Positions 42,702-51,529 of a DNA stretch of 64,000 nucleotides are shown here, one piece after another (positions within the stretch are counted from its first letter, which is position 1; every line of letters begins with the position of its first letter). The stretch spans positions 8,680,001-8,744,000 of the forward strand of contig NZ_FNTQ01000001.1 of assembly GCF_900105755.1 (NCBI RefSeq), in the 5' to 3' direction. A program made the position numbers and the translations under genes. The stretch is from Streptomyces sp. Ag109_O5-10. GTDB taxonomy: Bacteria > Actinomycetota > Actinomycetes > Streptomycetales > Streptomycetaceae. The notes under the pieces were generated by a model. That model did no database searches and was not told the DNA's origin. It worked only from the letters and a program-made list of their open reading frames with translations.

Positions 42702-43676
42702 CTACGAGCGGGAGAAGTGGGCGCCCAGCAGGGCCTTGAGCAGGTTGGGGTCGCGCTGGGTGAAGTAGGCGGCGCTCGCCACGAACACGTCCCGGCCGCG
42801 GACCGCCAGCGAGGTCGGGTTGGACAGCCCCTCCTGCACCGTCAGGACGCCGGCGTGGCTGCCGTCCGGGGCGACCAGCGCGACCTCGTTGGACGGGCTC
42901 AGCGCGGCGAGCACGAGGTCCGAGTGCCCGGGGAAGACGAAGTCGTCGACCCCGGTGAGGCCGGTCGCCCTCGTCCCGATGGGCCCGGCCGAGCCGTCCG
43001 CGCCGACCGGGATGCGCAGCAGCGTGCCCCGGTCGGTGTTGGTGACCCACACCGCGTCCTTGTGCACCTTGACCCCGTTGGCGCCGAAGCCGGTGGCCGA
43101 CGGGAGTCCGGAGAGGTCGGCGCCGGTGGCCCAGGCGGTGGGCGTGCCACCCGACTGCGGGATGCGCCACACCGTGCCCAGCGCCGAGTCGGCGGCGTAG
43201 AGGACGCCGTGCCGCTCGTCGAGGGCCAGACCGTTGGGCAGGCCGTCCGCCGGCAGCTGGGCGATCTGCTCGGGCGAGCCGCCGCCCGCCGGGATCCGCC
43301 AGACGCCGGTCCTGCTGGTGCCGGTGGCGTAGTTGACGTACAGCGTGCCGTCGTGGGCGCGGGCCAGGCCGTGCGTGACCGCGCTGCTCACCAGGGGCGT
43401 CCGCGGGTGGCTTTCGTCGGGCAGGGTGGCGAGGACACGGACCCGGCGCTCCCGGGTGACCTTGACGACCTGCCGGGCGAACGCGAAGGACATGTCGACC
43501 GAGCCGCCCTGCTCCGCGACGACGCTCTCGGGCGTCTGCCCCTGGGCCAGATCGAAATGGGCGACGGTGTGCGGGCGGGAGAGGACCGGCTCGTCGCTCG
43601 CGGCCGGAACCGCCGCGAGCAGGCCGATCGCGACCACGGCCGGGGCGACGACGGCCCGGCGGGGGAATCGGGGCAT
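42702..43676 (-). CDS. Secreted beta-propeller protein (ScyD/ScyE or SMP-30-like)
   Basis: 324 residues. A signal peptide (AVVAPAVVAIGLLAAVPAAS) is followed by propeller-type repeats with hallmark turns: HGLARAHDGTLYVNYATGTS, GLPNGLALDERHGVLYAADS, GTVWRIPQSGGTP, VWVTNTDRGTLLRIPVGADG. This pattern fits the ScyD/ScyE and SMP-30/gluconolactonase-like six-bladed propellers. No metal-binding Glu/Asp set could be assigned with confidence. ATG 43676 follows AGAGGT. Role unknown. Confidence 0.75.
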   Translation of the reverse strand: MPRFPRRAVVAPAVVAIGLLAAVPAASDEPVLSRPHTVAHFDLAQGQTPESVVAEQGGSVDMSFAFARQVVKVTRERRVRVLATLPDESHPRTPLVSSAVTHGLARAHDGTLYVNYATGTSRTGVWRIPAGGGSPEQIAQLPADGLPNGLALDERHGVLYAADSALGTVWRIPQSGGTPTAWATGADLSGLPSATGFGANGVKVHKDAVWVTNTDRGTLLRIPVGADGSAGPIGTRATGLTGVDDFVFPGHSDLVLAALSPSNEVALVAPDGSHAGVLTVQEGLSNPTSLAVRGRDVFVASAAYFTQRDPNLLKALLGAHFSRS

Positions 43677-43830
43677 GTGACCTCTTTCGACGGGAGCGCA
43701 AGACTCCGGCGTACCGGTCACACCAACATGACGCCTTCCCGACCCCGGGCCGCGGCAGCCGTGGCCGCGACGTCGCCCGCCCGGCGCACGGCCTGGCCCC
43801 GCATGCCGCGCAGCCGGGTGACGGCCCCGC

Positions 43831-44283
43831 TCAGTTCCACATGGCGTACTTCATGACCTGCGCGTACCCTTCCGGCTTGGCACCGGAGTAGGTCAGGTTC
43901 AGCCGTGTGAAGTGCGCTACGTTCGGGTGCTTCGTCCAGGCCGCCGGGCGGTCGAGCCGTACGGTCACCGGGTACTTGTGGAACTTCCCGGCCGCGCAGT
44001 ACGGCTTGCAGTCGTTCACCACGTTCACGCCCTGGGCGACCGCCGTGGTGTCGTTCCACTGCGTCCAGTGCATACCGGTGAGGAGGCTGTTGCCGTCCCC
44101 GCAGGCCAGGATGAAGTCGCTCGGCCGGTACCGCTGGTGCCAGAGGCAGTCGACGAGCACCGGATGCTGGGCCGAGGCCCGCGCCGCGGGCGGTGTCGGC
44201 GGCGTCGCGGAGGCCGTCGTCATGCCCGCCGTAAGCAGCAGGGCCGCCCCGAGTCCGATCGCCGTTCCCACCACTGGTCGCAT
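43831..44283 (-). CDS. Secreted protein of unknown function
   Basis: 150 residues with a clear signal peptide (GTAIGLGAALLLTAGMTTAS, cleavage after ASA). The mature part has four cysteines likely to form disulfides (LVDCLWHQRYRPSDFILACG, VVNDCKPYCAAGKFHKYPV) and a short all-beta look: MHWTQWNDTTAVAQGVNVVN, HPNVAHFTRLNLTYSG. This is a widespread Streptomyces secreted-protein type with no assigned function. ATG 44283 starts the signal peptide. Confidence 0.8.
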   Translation of the reverse strand: MRPVVGTAIGLGAALLLTAGMTTASATPPTPPAARASAQHPVLVDCLWHQRYRPSDFILACGDGNSLLTGMHWTQWNDTTAVAQGVNVVNDCKPYCAAGKFHKYPVTVRLDRPAAWTKHPNVAHFTRLNLTYSGAKPEGYAQVMKYAMWN

Positions 44284-44404
44284 GGTCGCTCCCGCCCGCT
44301 AGGTCGTACAGGTCCTCTTCGACGCTACGACCGGGATGCGGGATGTACCACTTGCGGAGTATTCGGCAGTCCGTTCAGGTCGTGCCCGCCGGTGGAGCCC
44401 TCCT

Positions 44405-44441
44405 CCGCGGCCGGTGCCGGGACGCCGGGCACCGGCCGCGG
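44405..44441 (-). terminator. Terminator behind the alginate lyase gene
   Basis: CCGCGGCCGGTGCC (44405-44418) pairs with GGCACCGGCCGCGG (44428-44441), a 14-bp perfect stem, about 37 bp after the stop codon. Confidence 0.7.
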
Positions 44442-44477
44442 TTCGGGGGCGTCCGCCGGCCGGAGGACCGGGGGGAC

Positions 44478-45254
44478 TCAGCCGTGTTTGACGGTCAGGC
44501 CGTAGAACGCGACCCGGGCGCCGTTGGTCGTGCTGTCGGAGGACGACTGGTTGTACGAGCCGGCCTTGAAGTACTGCTTGTACGGATTGAAGGAGGACGG
44601 GATGGCGTAGTGGGTCGTGGTGCCGTTGACCGTCAGGTCGATGGTGTTCCCACCCGAGACCGCGATGGTGTACGTCCAGGTCTTGCCGATCGACACGTGG
44701 CCCACGCTGTGCGTGGTCTGGCCGCCGTCCGGGGAGTTCTCGGTGCCCAGCACGATGTCGCCGTTGGAGTGGTAGTACAGCTCGAGCAGCGGCTTGGTGG
44801 AGGAGCCGCCGGTGCCGAGGTGGATCTGGCCCACGCAGACGTTCTTCGTCACCGAGACCACCCGCAGCGTCGCGCTCATCCTGTGGCTGCCGCTCAGCGA
44901 CCAGTTGGCGGCGCTGCCGTCCCGGTTCATCTCGCGCAGTTCGGAGCGGGCGTAGTTGGAGTTCGGGGTGGTGACGCCCTTCTCGGGCGCCCAGAAGGTC
45001 ATCGCCCCGTCGCGGGTGTCGGTGTAGAAGTACGCGTCCTGGTAGCCGTTCGCGCCCTGCAGCCGGGACGAGGGGATGGTGGTCGGCGAGCCGGGGGAGC
45101 CGACCGGCTCCTGGAGCTGCCATATGGACAGGTCGAAGTTGCCGCCGGGCGCGACGTTCGGGTTCGCCGCGTCCGCGCTCCCGCCGAACAGCACGGTGAG
45201 GGCGAGCGCGAGACCCGCGGCGGTGGGTGCCGCGAGCAGCCGGGAACGGTTCAC
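44478..45254 (-). CDS. Secreted polysaccharide lyase family 7 (alginate lyase)
   Basis: 258 residues from GTG 45254 (after AAAGGA). A signal peptide (RLLAAPTAAGLALALTVLFG) ends near ADA. The PL7 jelly-roll signatures are in order: YARSELREM (catalytic Arg), CVGQIHLGTGG (Gln and His) and KQYFKAGSYNQS (catalytic Tyr). The enzyme cleaves alginate or related polyuronates by beta-elimination outside the cell. A DasR-like half of the operator family is found in its promoter at 45356. Confidence 0.92.
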   Translation of the reverse strand: MNRSRLLAAPTAAGLALALTVLFGGSADAANPNVAPGGNFDLSIWQLQEPVGSPGSPTTIPSSRLQGANGYQDAYFYTDTRDGAMTFWAPEKGVTTPNSNYARSELREMNRDGSAANWSLSGSHRMSATLRVVSVTKNVCVGQIHLGTGGSSTKPLLELYYHSNGDIVLGTENSPDGGQTTHSVGHVSIGKTWTYTIAVSGGNTIDLTVNGTTTHYAIPSSFNPYKQYFKAGSYNQSSSDSTTNGARVAFYGLTVKHG

Positions 45255-45355
45255 GTGGGGGGTCCTTTCGTCAGAGGGATGCGCCCGGAACCCATTGCTG
45301 TTCATATCCGTGAACTCCGGACGCATCCGTAACCGCCGATGACCCGTGAAGCTAA

Positions 45356-45369
45356 AGGTCCGGACCAGT
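45356..45369. promoter_or_regulatory. DasR/chitinase-type palindrome upstream of alginate lyase
   Basis: AGGTCCGGACCAGT, read on the minus strand ACTGGTCCGGACCT, agrees with the DasR consensus ACTGGTCTAGACCACT at most positions. It lies about 100 bp upstream of the alginate lyase start and just beyond the stop of the chitinase gene. Confidence 0.4.
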
Positions 45370-45382
45370 CACGTCAAGAGGT

Positions 45383-46597
45383 TCAGCAGGCGCCCTCGTC
45401 CTGCCAGGGGCCCCACTCCGAGGCGCCGGGCACCTCGTTCTGGGTCCACCACTTGGCCTTCCAGTTGTGGCTGTTGTACGAGACCTCGTTCCCGGCCGTG
45501 TACACCGCGGTCGCGCTCCAGGCCGTCTTGCACGAGGTGGGCGTGGGCGTCGGGGTCGGCGTCGGGGTGGGCGTGGTGGTCGGCGGGGTGACCCCGGCGA
45601 ACTTCACCGAGAACTTGGCGAAGTCCCAGGCGCCCTGCGCCACGCTGGAGCAGGTCCCGGACGTGGTGCCATTGTTGTCGACCGGGCTGCACTGGCGGTC
45701 GCGGTTCAGGGACCAGAACGTGAACCGGTCCATGTTGTGGCTCGTCGCGTAGTCGAGCACGGTCTGGAAGTCGGCCTGGGTGAAGTACTCACCGGTGTCG
45801 CTGCGCCCGTTCATCCCGGAGAAACCCTCGTGGGCGTAGGCGGTCGCCTGGTCCCAGCCGAAGGTGGACTGCAGGATCGAGTTGAAGTTGGTGAGCGCGC
45901 TGGTCTGCGAGGCCGCCCCGCTGAAGCCGCCGTCGAAGGGCATGATGGAGAAGTTGTTGGGCGTGAACCCCTGCGACTTCGCCTCCAGCAGCATCTGCTT
46001 GCCGAACCAGCCGGTGCCGTCCGCGGTGCCGGCCGTCGTCACCGAGACGTACAGGCCGGGGTTGTTCTGCTGGAGGATCTTCGCGGCGCCGATCTCGTTC
46101 TTGATCGCCGCGGTGTTCTCGTACTCCGGCTCCTCCAGGTCGAAGTCGATCGCGTGCAGCCCGTACTTGGTGATGACCTGCTGGTAGGCCGCCGCGGTGG
46201 AGGCCGCGTCCGCGCAGGTCTGCCCCAGCTTGGTGCCGCCGTAGCCGCCGATGGAGACGGAGACGTCGCCGCCCTTCGCGCGGATCGTGTTGATCACCGA
46301 CTGGACGGCGGTGTCCGAGGAGACCGCCGCGGTGCCGCCCCAGGTGGGCGAGCAGCCGCCGCCGCTGGGGGCCAGGACGAACGCCAGCTGGAAGGCCTTG
46401 AGCCCGGTGGCGTCCATGATGGCGGCCGCGTCCGGCGGGTTGTTGTCCAGCGGCATCAGGTAGGGGGCGGCCGCGTACCACCGGTTGCTCAGCGAGCTGG
46501 TCGCGCCCGAGGCGTTGCTCGCGACGAGGGCGGTGGCGCCGGCGGCGGCGAGGGTGACGGCGGCCGCCGCGCCCAGACATGCGCGAAGGGGTCTCAC
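45383..46597 (-). CDS. Secreted GH18 chitinase with C-terminal CBM5/12
   Basis: 404 residues. The start is GTG 46597 after GGAGG; an upstream extension has no ribosome site. The signal peptide (LGAAAAVTLAAAGATALVAS) precedes a GH18 catalytic domain with SVSIGGYGG and the active-site AIDFDLEEPEYE (Asp151, Asp153, Glu155). YAHEGFSGMNGRSDTGEYFT and FTFWSLNRDRQC are conserved in small Streptomyces chitinases. A Thr-Pro repeat linker leads to a chitin-binding module ending WWTQNEVPGASEWGPW. Two operator repeats lie upstream. Confidence 0.95.
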   Translation of the reverse strand: MRPLRACLGAAAAVTLAAAGATALVASNASGATSSLSNRWYAAAPYLMPLDNNPPDAAAIMDATGLKAFQLAFVLAPSGGGCSPTWGGTAAVSSDTAVQSVINTIRAKGGDVSVSIGGYGGTKLGQTCADAASTAAAYQQVITKYGLHAIDFDLEEPEYENTAAIKNEIGAAKILQQNNPGLYVSVTTAGTADGTGWFGKQMLLEAKSQGFTPNNFSIMPFDGGFSGAASQTSALTNFNSILQSTFGWDQATAYAHEGFSGMNGRSDTGEYFTQADFQTVLDYATSHNMDRFTFWSLNRDRQCSPVDNNGTTSGTCSSVAQGAWDFAKFSVKFAGVTPPTTTPTPTPTPTPTPTSCKTAWSATAVYTAGNEVSYNSHNWKAKWWTQNEVPGASEWGPWQDEGAC

Positions 46598-46669
46598 TGG
46601 TGCCTCCAGGGGGGCCGGGGGAGGTGGGTGGGTCCCAGCTTCCGGAGGTGTCGCGGTCACGTCAATGAA

Positions 46670-46706
46670 TTGGACTGGACCAAAGCCCACTTTGGACTAG
46701 ACCATA
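46670..46706 (-). promoter_or_regulatory. Twin 12-bp operator repeats of the chitinase promoter
   Basis: TGGACTGGACCA (46671-46682) and TGGACTAGACCA (46693-46704) are direct repeats 22 bp apart, two helical turns. They match the known 12-bp direct repeats of Streptomyces chitinase promoters and the DasR core. The repeats lie about 75-110 bp upstream of the chitinase start codon. Confidence 0.75.
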
Positions 46707-46714
46707 CGATTTCT

Positions 46715-47470
46715 TTACCTGGTCGGGCGGAGCAGTTCCAGCGTCCCGAACCGCACCTTCACGCCGGGCGACCAGAGCACGCTGACCGGTGGCCCGGCCA
46801 TCGCCGGCAGGCCGGCCGCCTCCACCAACTCGTCGTCCAGCCGCAGGAGTTCCGCCCGGTGCAGCGGCCAGGGGGCATGCTCGTTCGGCAGGTGCGCGGT
46901 GCGGCCGTGCCAGGTCACGTGCAGCCCCCAGCGGGCGGTGAGGAAGTGTTCCAGCGTCGACGGCTCGCCGACCGGCGCCCCGATCCGCACGACCGCCCGG
47001 CTCGCGGCCGCCGGGCGCCGCCGCCGACAGGTGTAGGTGACCACATCGCCCTCCCGGCGCAGCCGCATCGCGGACCAGACGTACGGCAGTCCGAACCCCA
47101 GCCGGCCCACCAGCACCGGGAGCAGCCGGGTCGCGTCCAGCGACCTGAACACCACCCCGCGCCGGCCCTGCCCGTCCACCGAGTACAGCCGTACGTTCGT
47201 CTCGCAGAAGGTGCCCAGATACGGCAGTCCCGGCCCCGGCCCGAAGCCCGTGCCCCGCATCAGGAACGGGACGAGCCCGACGTAGGTGACCCCGTCCAGG
47301 GTGTCCGGGCGGGTGCCGGCGGGCAGCAGCCCCGCCACCTTCTCCGGCGCCACCGGCCAGTGCAGGAAGGTCAGTCGGTGCCACCCCTGCACCATCGTCG
47401 GCACCCGGACGGGGCGTGGGGTGGACGGGGTTACGGGCTCGGCCGCCACGGTCTCCATGACACCGGTCAT
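46715..47470 (-). CDS. DUF2071 (YqjF-like) protein
   Basis: About 251 residues. Family features: TMVQGWHRLTFLHWPVAPEK, LLPAGTRPDTLDGVTYVGLV, FLMRGTGFGPGPGLPYLGTF, ETNVRLYSVDGQGRRGVVFR and SLDATRLLPVLVGR. DUF2071 is related to the acetoacetate decarboxylase-like fold; its role is unknown. ATG 47470 is used, with ATG 47458 as an alternative; neither has a strong ribosome site. It is divergent from the GntR gene. Confidence 0.85.
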   Translation of the reverse strand: MTGVMETVAAEPVTPSTPRPVRVPTMVQGWHRLTFLHWPVAPEKVAGLLPAGTRPDTLDGVTYVGLVPFLMRGTGFGPGPGLPYLGTFCETNVRLYSVDGQGRRGVVFRSLDATRLLPVLVGRLGFGLPYVWSAMRLRREGDVVTYTCRRRRPAAASRAVVRIGAPVGEPSTLEHFLTARWGLHVTWHGRTAHLPNEHAPWPLHRAELLRLDDELVEAAGLPAMAGPPVSVLWSPGVKVRFGTLELLRPTR

Positions 47471-47638
47471 AGCACGCCAGTGCGAGCCGACGGGAATGTT
47501 CCGCGAGAACGGTGCGGAACCGGTCCCGCCGGTGCGCTTCGGTGGCGACGGCCCGCTGATCAGGACTTCCGTGCCGCCCGGTCCGGTCACCCGGGTAAAC
47601 TCTGGGCGACACGCAGGCCTTGAGAAGGGGGAGCCGGG

Positions 47639-48412
47639 ATGCCGCCGCACAGCTCTTCCGCGGCCGGGGTCCCGGGCGACGGCGACGGACCCGGCGGGCC
47701 GCCCCCCGTCCGGCAGGCGCTGTCGGACAGCGTGTACGAGAGCATCAAGGCGATGGTCATGGACCACGAGATCGCCCCCGGCGCCCGCGTCGGCATCGAC
47801 GCGCTCTCCCGCACCCTCGGTGTCTCGCCCACCCCGGTCCGGGAGGCGCTGGCCCGGCTGGAGTCCGACGGCCTCGTGGTCAAGCGCGCCCTGTCCGGGT
47901 ACCGGGCCACCGAGCTGCTGACCCGTCAGGGCCTCGCGGAACTCTTCGAGATGCGGCTGCTACTGGAACCGCGGGCCGCCGCCCTGGCCGCGGCCAACGC
48001 CACCGAGGAGCAACTCGACGGTCTGGAACGGATCGTGGAGGAGATGCAGGACCAGCCGAGCCCCAACGGGCGGTACGCGTCCTACCGCGACTTCGCCGCC
48101 CTCGACCAGCGCTTCCACGAGGCGATCGGACAGGCCGCGCACCGGCCGCTCCTCGCGGATGCCGTACAGCGCCTCCACGCGCACCTGCACATCTTCCGGC
48201 TCGGCGGCGTCGTCGGCGCCGGCGGCCCGACCGTCGCCGAGCACGAGCGGATCGTCCGGGCCGTGCTCCGCCGCAACCCCGAGCGGGCGGCCGAGGCGAT
48301 GACCGAGCACCTCACCCGCAGCATGGAACGCCAGCTCCCGGACGGCGGCGAAGAGGACGACGGCGGCGAGGACGAGGGCCGCGACGGCGTCACAGGACCG
48401 GTCACTCCCTGA
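47639..48412 (+). CDS. GntR-family regulator, FCD (FadR) subfamily
   Basis: 257 residues. The N-terminal winged helix reads VYESIKAMVMDHEIAPGARV, DALSRTLGVSPTPVREALAR and LESDGLVVKRALSGYRATEL. The FCD ligand domain follows, with YRDFAALDQRFHEAIGQAAH containing Asp/His metal-binding residues and GGPTVAEHERIVRAVLRRNP. It likely controls the leftward enolase-superfamily gene. ATG 47639 follows GGGGGAG. Confidence 0.92.
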   Translation: MPPHSSSAAGVPGDGDGPGGPPPVRQALSDSVYESIKAMVMDHEIAPGARVGIDALSRTLGVSPTPVREALARLESDGLVVKRALSGYRATELLTRQGLAELFEMRLLLEPRAAALAAANATEEQLDGLERIVEEMQDQPSPNGRYASYRDFAALDQRFHEAIGQAAHRPLLADAVQRLHAHLHIFRLGGVVGAGGPTVAEHERIVRAVLRRNPERAAEAMTEHLTRSMERQLPDGGEEDDGGEDEGRDGVTGPVTP

Positions 48413-48586
48413 GGAACACCTGTTCCGCGGTGACCCACCACTCGCCCGGGGCCGCCTCCGGAGCCGGCGCCTGATTGGGTGCGGTGCGCCGCCATAACCG
48501 AGCCGCTGGTCGCCCCAGAACGGCATCCGGTGACCGGTGGTCTCCTCCTTGGGGGCCGCGTCCGGGGGACTCACGGAGGTCGTCAT
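48402..48586 (-). pseudogene. Stub of a gene translationally coupled to the enolase gene
   Basis: ATG 48586 overlaps the stop codon of the enolase gene (ATGA) and starts a protein-like sequence, TTSVSPPDAAPKEETTGHRM then PFWGDQRLG. In another frame the segment then reads PAPEAAPGEWWVTAEQVFLR and stops at 48402. This looks like the first and last parts of a gene whose middle has been lost with a frameshift. I do not recognise the family. The tail overlaps the 3' end of the convergent GntR gene. Confidence 0.55.
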
Positions 48587-49674
48587 GCCACCCTTCGGTC
48601 GTCGAGCGCGTCCGGGTCCCAGTCGATGCCGATGCCCGGCTCGTCCGGGGCCACGGCCAGGCCGTCGCGGATGGCCAGCTCGGTCCGGGTCACGGCCCGC
48701 AGTTGCGGGATGTACTCGACGAAGCCGCCGTTGGGCACCGCGGCGGCGAGGCTGACGTGCAGCTCCATCAGGAAGTGCGGGCACACCGCCACGTTGTGGC
48801 TCTCGGCCAGGTGCGCGACCTTCAGCCACGGGGTGATACCGCCGATCCGCGCGGCGTCGGCCTGGACGACGGAGGCGGCACCGGTCTCCAGGTAGCTGCG
48901 GAACTGCATGAGCGAGTACATCGACTCGCCGACCGCCACCGGGATCCGGGTCGCCCGCGCGAGTCGGGCGTGGCCGCTGATGTCGTCCGCGGGCAGCGGC
49001 TCCTCCAGCCAGTACGGGTCGTACGGCTCCAGCGCGGCCGCGAGCCGGAGCACCGAGGAGGCCGTCTGGGACTGGTTGGCGTCGGTCATGACGTGCAGCG
49101 TGGGCCCGACCGCCTCGCGTACGGCGCGCAGCCGCTCCGCGTCCTCGGCGGGATGCGGCTTGCCCACCTTGATCTTGACGCCGGCCCAGCCCGCTTCCTG
49201 GGCCCGCAGGGCGCCCTTGACCAGGTCCTCGGTGCTCAGGTGGAGCCAGCCGCCCTCGGTGTCGTAGACCGGCACCTCCCGGCGGTGCCCGCCGGCCAGC
49301 CGCCACAGCGGTTCCCCGGCCCGCTTGCAGCGCGCGTCCCACAGGGCGGTGTCGACGGCGGCGAGGGCGAGGGAGGTGATGGCGCCGGTGGTGGTGGCTC
49401 GGGTCAGGGCGAACAGCCGCTGCCACAGCGCCTCGACGTTGCGGGCGTCCTGCCCGACGAGGGCGGGCAGCAGATGGTCCCGCAGGAGGGCCAGGACGGA
49501 GGTGCCGCCGGTGCCGATCGTGTACGCGTAGCCGGTACCCGCGAGACCGTCCGCCATCGCCAGGTCGACCAGGATCGTCTCCTGTTTGACGAAGGACTGC
49601 ACCGCGTCGGTGCGGTCCGTCTCGACGGCGATGTCGACCAGCCGGGCGGTCGCGGCCGTGATGGTGCTGCTCAT
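48583..49674 (-). CDS. Enolase-superfamily enzyme (mandelate racemase/muconate lactonising type)
   Basis: 363 residues. The barrel shows the catalytic KxK of this group in WAGVKIKVGKPHP, metal ligands in TDANQSQT, LEEPLP and VAVGESM, and the catalytic His in AVCPHFLMELH. The N-terminal capping domain contains ALAAVDTALWDARCKRAGEP. It probably dehydrates or racemises a sugar acid. ATG 49674 follows AAGGAG. It is convergent with the GntR regulator and has two candidate operator sites upstream. Confidence 0.9.
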   Translation of the reverse strand: MSSTITAATARLVDIAVETDRTDAVQSFVKQETILVDLAMADGLAGTGYAYTIGTGGTSVLALLRDHLLPALVGQDARNVEALWQRLFALTRATTTGAITSLALAAVDTALWDARCKRAGEPLWRLAGGHRREVPVYDTEGGWLHLSTEDLVKGALRAQEAGWAGVKIKVGKPHPAEDAERLRAVREAVGPTLHVMTDANQSQTASSVLRLAAALEPYDPYWLEEPLPADDISGHARLARATRIPVAVGESMYSLMQFRSYLETGAASVVQADAARIGGITPWLKVAHLAESHNVAVCPHFLMELHVSLAAAVPNGGFVEYIPQLRAVTRTELAIRDGLAVAPDEPGIGIDWDPDALDDRRVA

Positions 49675-49807
49675 CAATGTCCGTTCTCCTTTGGGTTCTG
49701 CGCGCTCTGCGGGCTCCGCGGGCGCTTTCGAGGCGGTCAGCCGCACGAGAGGTACAGCCGCGGACAGGACGGATCTGGTCGGGAACTACATCGCCCACCC
49801 CTTCCGG

Positions 49808-49947
49808 ATCAGATAGGAAATCGATGCGGCGATCGTGGGGCAGGCGGATGCGTGCGTCAAGGTCTGCGGCGAGAATCGCCTCTATCTGCGGTGATTCGAC
49901 AAGCGCGGGAGCCTTGCGTGAAGGAGGGGCACGAATCCTATAGGAAA
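49808..49947. promoter_or_regulatory. Paired sites upstream of the enolase gene, possible GntR operators
   Basis: ATCAGATAGGAAA (49808-49820) and ATCCTATAGGAAA (49935-49947) share 11 of 13 bases; the second contains the palindrome CCTATAGG. They lie upstream of the enolase gene in a 608-bp gap (49675-50282) that otherwise holds no gene. A FadR-type regulator such as the one at 47639 could use them. The rest of the gap shows a GGACCGGCGACC...GGTCCGG inverted repeat near 50092-50130 and a G8 run at 50198. Confidence 0.4.
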
Positions 49948-50282
49948 CGCTCGGGGGGCTGCTCGGCCGCAGGCGTCGGCGGTCCGGTGGCGACCCGATG
50001 GAAAGGGCCGGGAAAGTCCGAGTCACCCACCCCCAACCTGCCCCGACAGTGGCACTCTTGACATCGTGCGTACTGTTTCGCGACGTTTGAGCGACACCCC
50101 CGGACCGGCGACCCCGTCGCCGGTCCGGGAACGAAAGAGCACAGCGGGGAACAGAAGCTGTTCGTAGAAACGGCAGAACGCGGAATACGCGTTTTTGGGG
50201 GGGGAGCGGTCGCCCATGCGATCCAGAGGCCAGTGCAGTCATGCTTCACACACCTCGTCGGCCGAGGGGCGGTTGATCTGAG

Positions 50283-51386
50283 GTGGACATCACGATCCAC
50301 AGACCCGGCGAGCTGACCGAGCCGCTCCGCCGGGCCTGGCACCACGCGATGGACGAGTCACCGGAGTACGCCAACCCCTTTCTGGCCCCGGAGTTCACCA
50401 TCGGCGTCGGCAGGCACCGGGCCGGTGTACGGGTGGCGGTCCTGCGCGAGGGCGGCGAACCCGTCGGCTTCCTCCCGTACGAGCGCAACGCCCTGGGGGT
50501 CGGCCGGGCCGTCGGCCTCGGCCTCTCCGACTGCCAGGCGCTGGTGCACCGGCCCGGAGTCCTCTGGGACGCCCAGGAGCTGCTGAGCGCCTGCGGGATG
50601 TCCATCTTCGAGTTCGACCACCTGGTCGCCGAACAGAGACCTTTCGCCCCTCATGTGACCGGCACCTTCGCCTCGCCGGTGATCGACGTGAAGCCCGGCG
50701 ACGGCGGTTACCCCGAGTGGCTGCGCGCAACCTACCCGGGCCTGGCGAAGACCACGCTGAAGAAGGAACGGCGCCTCGGCCGCGACCTCGGCGACCTGCG
50801 CTTCGAGCCCGACGAGCGCGACCCCGCGGCCCTGCGCACCCTGATGCGCTGGAAGTCCGCCCAGTACCGGCGGACCGGCCGCATGGACCGCTTCGCCCGC
50901 CCCTGGATCGTCGACCTGGTGGACCACCTCTTCCACGTCCGCGAGGAACACTTCACCGGACTGCTGTCCGTGCTCTACGCCGGCGACCGGCCGGTGGCCG
51001 CGCACTTCGGCCCGCGGTCGGCCACCGTGCTCGCCGCCTGGTTCACCGCCTACGACCCCGAGCTGCACTACTACTCACCGGGGCTGATGATGCATCTGCG
51101 CACCGCCGAGGCGGCGGCCCGCGGCGGTGTCACCCTCGTCGACCTCGGGCGTGGCGACAAGGAGTACAAGGACTGGCTCAAGACCCGCGAACTGCGGGTG
51201 GGCGAGGGCTTCGCCACCCGCACCCATCCGGTGGCCGCGGCGCACCGCCTGTGGCGCCGGCCGGTCCGCGGGCTGCGCAACACCGTCCTCGCCCATCCCC
51301 GGCTGCGCGACCCGGCGGACCGGCTGCTCAAGAAGGTCGGCACGCTGCGTGCGGCCCGCCGCCCGGACGGCATGCGCGAGGGGTGA
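50283..51386 (+). CDS. BioF2/CelD-like GNAT-fold acetyltransferase-like protein
   Basis: 367 residues with the doubled acyltransferase-like fold of the BioF2-like/CelD group. GVRVAVLREGGEPVGFLPYE is the first core, and YAGDRPVAAHFGPRSATVLA followed by AWFTAYDPELHYYSPGLMMH is the second; the family's closing motif is VDLGRGDKEYKDWLKTRELR. Members are linked to polysaccharide or wall modification. Start GTG 50283; the ribosome site is weak. No neighbour clarifies the substrate. Confidence 0.78.
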   Translation: MDITIHRPGELTEPLRRAWHHAMDESPEYANPFLAPEFTIGVGRHRAGVRVAVLREGGEPVGFLPYERNALGVGRAVGLGLSDCQALVHRPGVLWDAQELLSACGMSIFEFDHLVAEQRPFAPHVTGTFASPVIDVKPGDGGYPEWLRATYPGLAKTTLKKERRLGRDLGDLRFEPDERDPAALRTLMRWKSAQYRRTGRMDRFARPWIVDLVDHLFHVREEHFTGLLSVLYAGDRPVAAHFGPRSATVLAAWFTAYDPELHYYSPGLMMHLRTAEAAARGGVTLVDLGRGDKEYKDWLKTRELRVGEGFATRTHPVAAAHRLWRRPVRGLRNTVLAHPRLRDPADRLLKKVGTLRAARRPDGMREG

Positions 51387-51529
51387 ACGGGTCCGTCCGG
51401 CGGCGGCCGGCCGTGCCCGGCCGTCGCCGCCGGCGTCCGCTCGGCCGGCCGCCGTTCGCACTATGATCCTGTAGAGGTCACAACCTAGGGGTTTGCCCTG
51501 GTAGGACGAAGCCTCGGGCGGAGAGATCC

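Noticed and set aside
50198..50206. G-run as a phase-variable tract
   Set aside because: It is an isolated homopolymer in a non-coding gap, with no gene start or frame that its length would switch.
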